From contig DPYI01000027.1 in NCBI GenBank assembly GCA_003545435.1, positions 1-12,767 of the forward strand: a stretch of DNA of 12,767 nt. The letters run 5' to 3'. The stretch comes from Patescibacteria group bacterium. Lineage in GTDB: Bacteria > Patescibacteriota > Microgenomatia > UBA10105 > UBA927. Every line of letters starts with the position of its first letter. The stretch's first letter is position 1. A model generated the notes under the pieces. It was not told the origin of the DNA, made no database searches, and saw only the letters and a program-made list of their open reading frames with translations. Of the stretch, positions 11,682 through 12,767 are shown one piece after another. Both the position numbers and the translations under genes were made by a program.

Positions 11682-12767
11682 TCAACTCCTTACGAAGGCA
11701 ATTATAGCATCTTGAAGCTCAAAATCAACTTTTCCGTCAAAAAGGATACCGCACTCCGTCCCTGTTTCAACCTTTGTAGCCTCCTCTTTACCGTGCTGGA
11801 GGGACTTAATCCGGCTGCGTGCTGCCTCCGCCTCCCCCCGCATGACTTTCACCTGATCTCCTTTTGCCAGCCTGCCTCCTGTCACTTTTACCCCGGCTAT
11901 CCGTTTCCCGTCATAGGGAAATTCGGCAATAATGGTGCCTTTTCCCAATTCCCGTTCTTTGGTCAGCACTTCCTGCATGCCGGAGAGAGCTTCATTGAGC
12001 TCTTCGAGAAGTTTATAGATAATCGTGTAATTTCTCAGGATAACCCCTTCGGTCTCTGCAAGCTTTACCACGCTGGCTTTCAACTTCGTGTTAAACCCGA
12101 TAATGAAAGATCCGGTTGATTTGGCCAGAAGTACATCCGCTTCACTCACATCTCCGATGCTGCTTCCTACTATGACTGCCCCTTTCCCCAGAGACGCAAT
12201 AATTGCCTCAAGCGATCCTGCCGTATCGGCTTTCAGAATGATTTTCAGGGATTGTTCCGGGGATTCAAGGGTAAGGAAATCCATGGCACCTGCCTGTTTT
12301 TTCATTTCAACCGGTACTTCTTTTACTGTTTTTTGAAACGGCTGGTCCCGAAGCACGCTTCCGATTATCGGGAGTCTGGTGCACCCAAGAACTTCAACCG
12401 GTTTCCCGGGGGGAGCCTCTTTTACGACCATACCCTGTTCATCAAATAATGCCCGTACTTTGGCAACTTCCTGATTGCCTTCAAATATCTGCATGCCTTG
12501 TTTAAGCGTCCCAACCTTAACAAGGACGGACGCGACCATTCCTTTCCCTTTGTCCAGATGCGTCTCTATAACAACTGCTTCAAGAGGATTATCCGGATTA
12601 TGTGGGAGAGTGAGCGTTTGGGAGAGTGCGATAATTTTTTCTAAAAGTTCTGAAACACCCTTTCCGGTTTTTGCTGATACAAGAACAATCTGAACTTCTC
12701 CTCCGAATCCTTCCACCTGCACTTCAGAGCGAGCCAGATCCTGTTTGATTTTATCAATATTGGCGCT
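11682..12767 (-). CDS. infB: translation initiation factor IF-2, C-terminal part (cut by window edge)
   Basis: IF-2 is the GTPase that brings fMet-tRNA to the 30S subunit and promotes subunit joining. The window holds the last 361 residues. The frame is open to the edge, so the true start lies outside. It enters in the late G domain, just after where the NKxD motif is expected, and shows the G5 motif SAKTGKG. Domain II follows with EAVVIETHLDKGKGMVASVL. Domain III holds ILKADTAGSLEAIIASL and SEADVLLAKSTGSFIIGFN. The C-terminal fMet-tRNA-binding domain ends IKSLQHGKEEATKVETGTE and then CGILFDGKVDFELQDAI, all typical of IF-2. The TGA stop lies 20 nt before the preferred start of the DHH gene. 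It is the first gene of the - strand cluster in this window. Confidence 0.96.
   Translation of the reverse strand, partial: SANIDKIKQDLARSEVQVEGFGGEVQIVLVSAKTGKGVSELLEKIIALSQTLTLPHNPDNPLEAVVIETHLDKGKGMVASVLVKVGTLKQGMQIFEGNQEVAKVRALFDEQGMVVKEAPPGKPVEVLGCTRLPIIGSVLRDQPFQKTVKEVPVEMKKQAGAMDFLTLESPEQSLKIILKADTAGSLEAIIASLGKGAVIVGSSIGDVSEADVLLAKSTGSFIIGFNTKLKASVVKLAETEGVILRNYTIIYKLLEELNEALSGMQEVLTKERELGKGTIIAEFPYDGKRIAGVKVTGGRLAKGDQVKVMRGEAEAARSRIKSLQHGKEEATKVETGTECGILFDGKVDFELQDAIIAFVRS

Overview
The window looks like a piece of a small-genome bacterial chromosome, most likely from the Candidate Phyla Radiation (Patescibacteria, perhaps Microgenomates). This is an inference from style: several genes have a -10 box placed so that transcription would begin at the start codon (leaderless mRNAs), an initiator tRNA carries a group I intron, core genes are compact, and infB runs straight into a DHH phosphoesterase gene. 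TGA, TAG and TAA all appear to end genes, so the standard bacterial code is assumed.

Left part (1-500): an initiator tRNA-fMet(CAU) on the + strand is interrupted in its anticodon loop, between U33 and C34, by a 240-nt ORF-less group I intron. It is followed by a long terminator-like hairpin, a further 68-nt hairpin of unknown role, and a convincing intrinsic terminator at 446-470.

Accessory part (500-4200): AT-rich, with a GNAT-like acetyltransferase, an RBBP9/YdeN-type alpha/beta hydrolase, an aminoglycoside-phosphotransferase-fold kinase and, on the - strand, a Fic protein with an N-terminal inhibitory motif. Two direct copies of a ~110-130 nt intergenic element flank the hydrolase-kinase pair.

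Broken small genes (4250-4735): two consecutive leaderless small genes are each intact except for one lesion, a missing A in an A6 run and an in-frame TGA. They are followed by a tRNA with a CAU anticodon, whose leader carries a near copy of the tRNA 5' end, and by a structured noncoding stretch.

Core part (5120-8890): a septum-formation protein (FtsB/DivIC type, - strand) and a XerC/D-like tyrosine recombinase (+ strand) are divergent and share an AT-rich promoter region. The recombinase appears to lack two of the usual six catalytic residues. Then comes a complete valyl-tRNA synthetase without the C-terminal coiled-coil arm.

Right part (8890-12767): convergent to valS, a - strand cluster reads infB (only its 3' part is in the window), a DHH phosphoesterase with an altered first motif and no recognisable DHHA1 domain, a single-pass membrane protein of unknown function, and a SAM-dependent methyltransferase. 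Spacing is tight, so the four are probably co-transcribed. rbfA, often found between infB and the DHH gene in other bacteria, is absent here.
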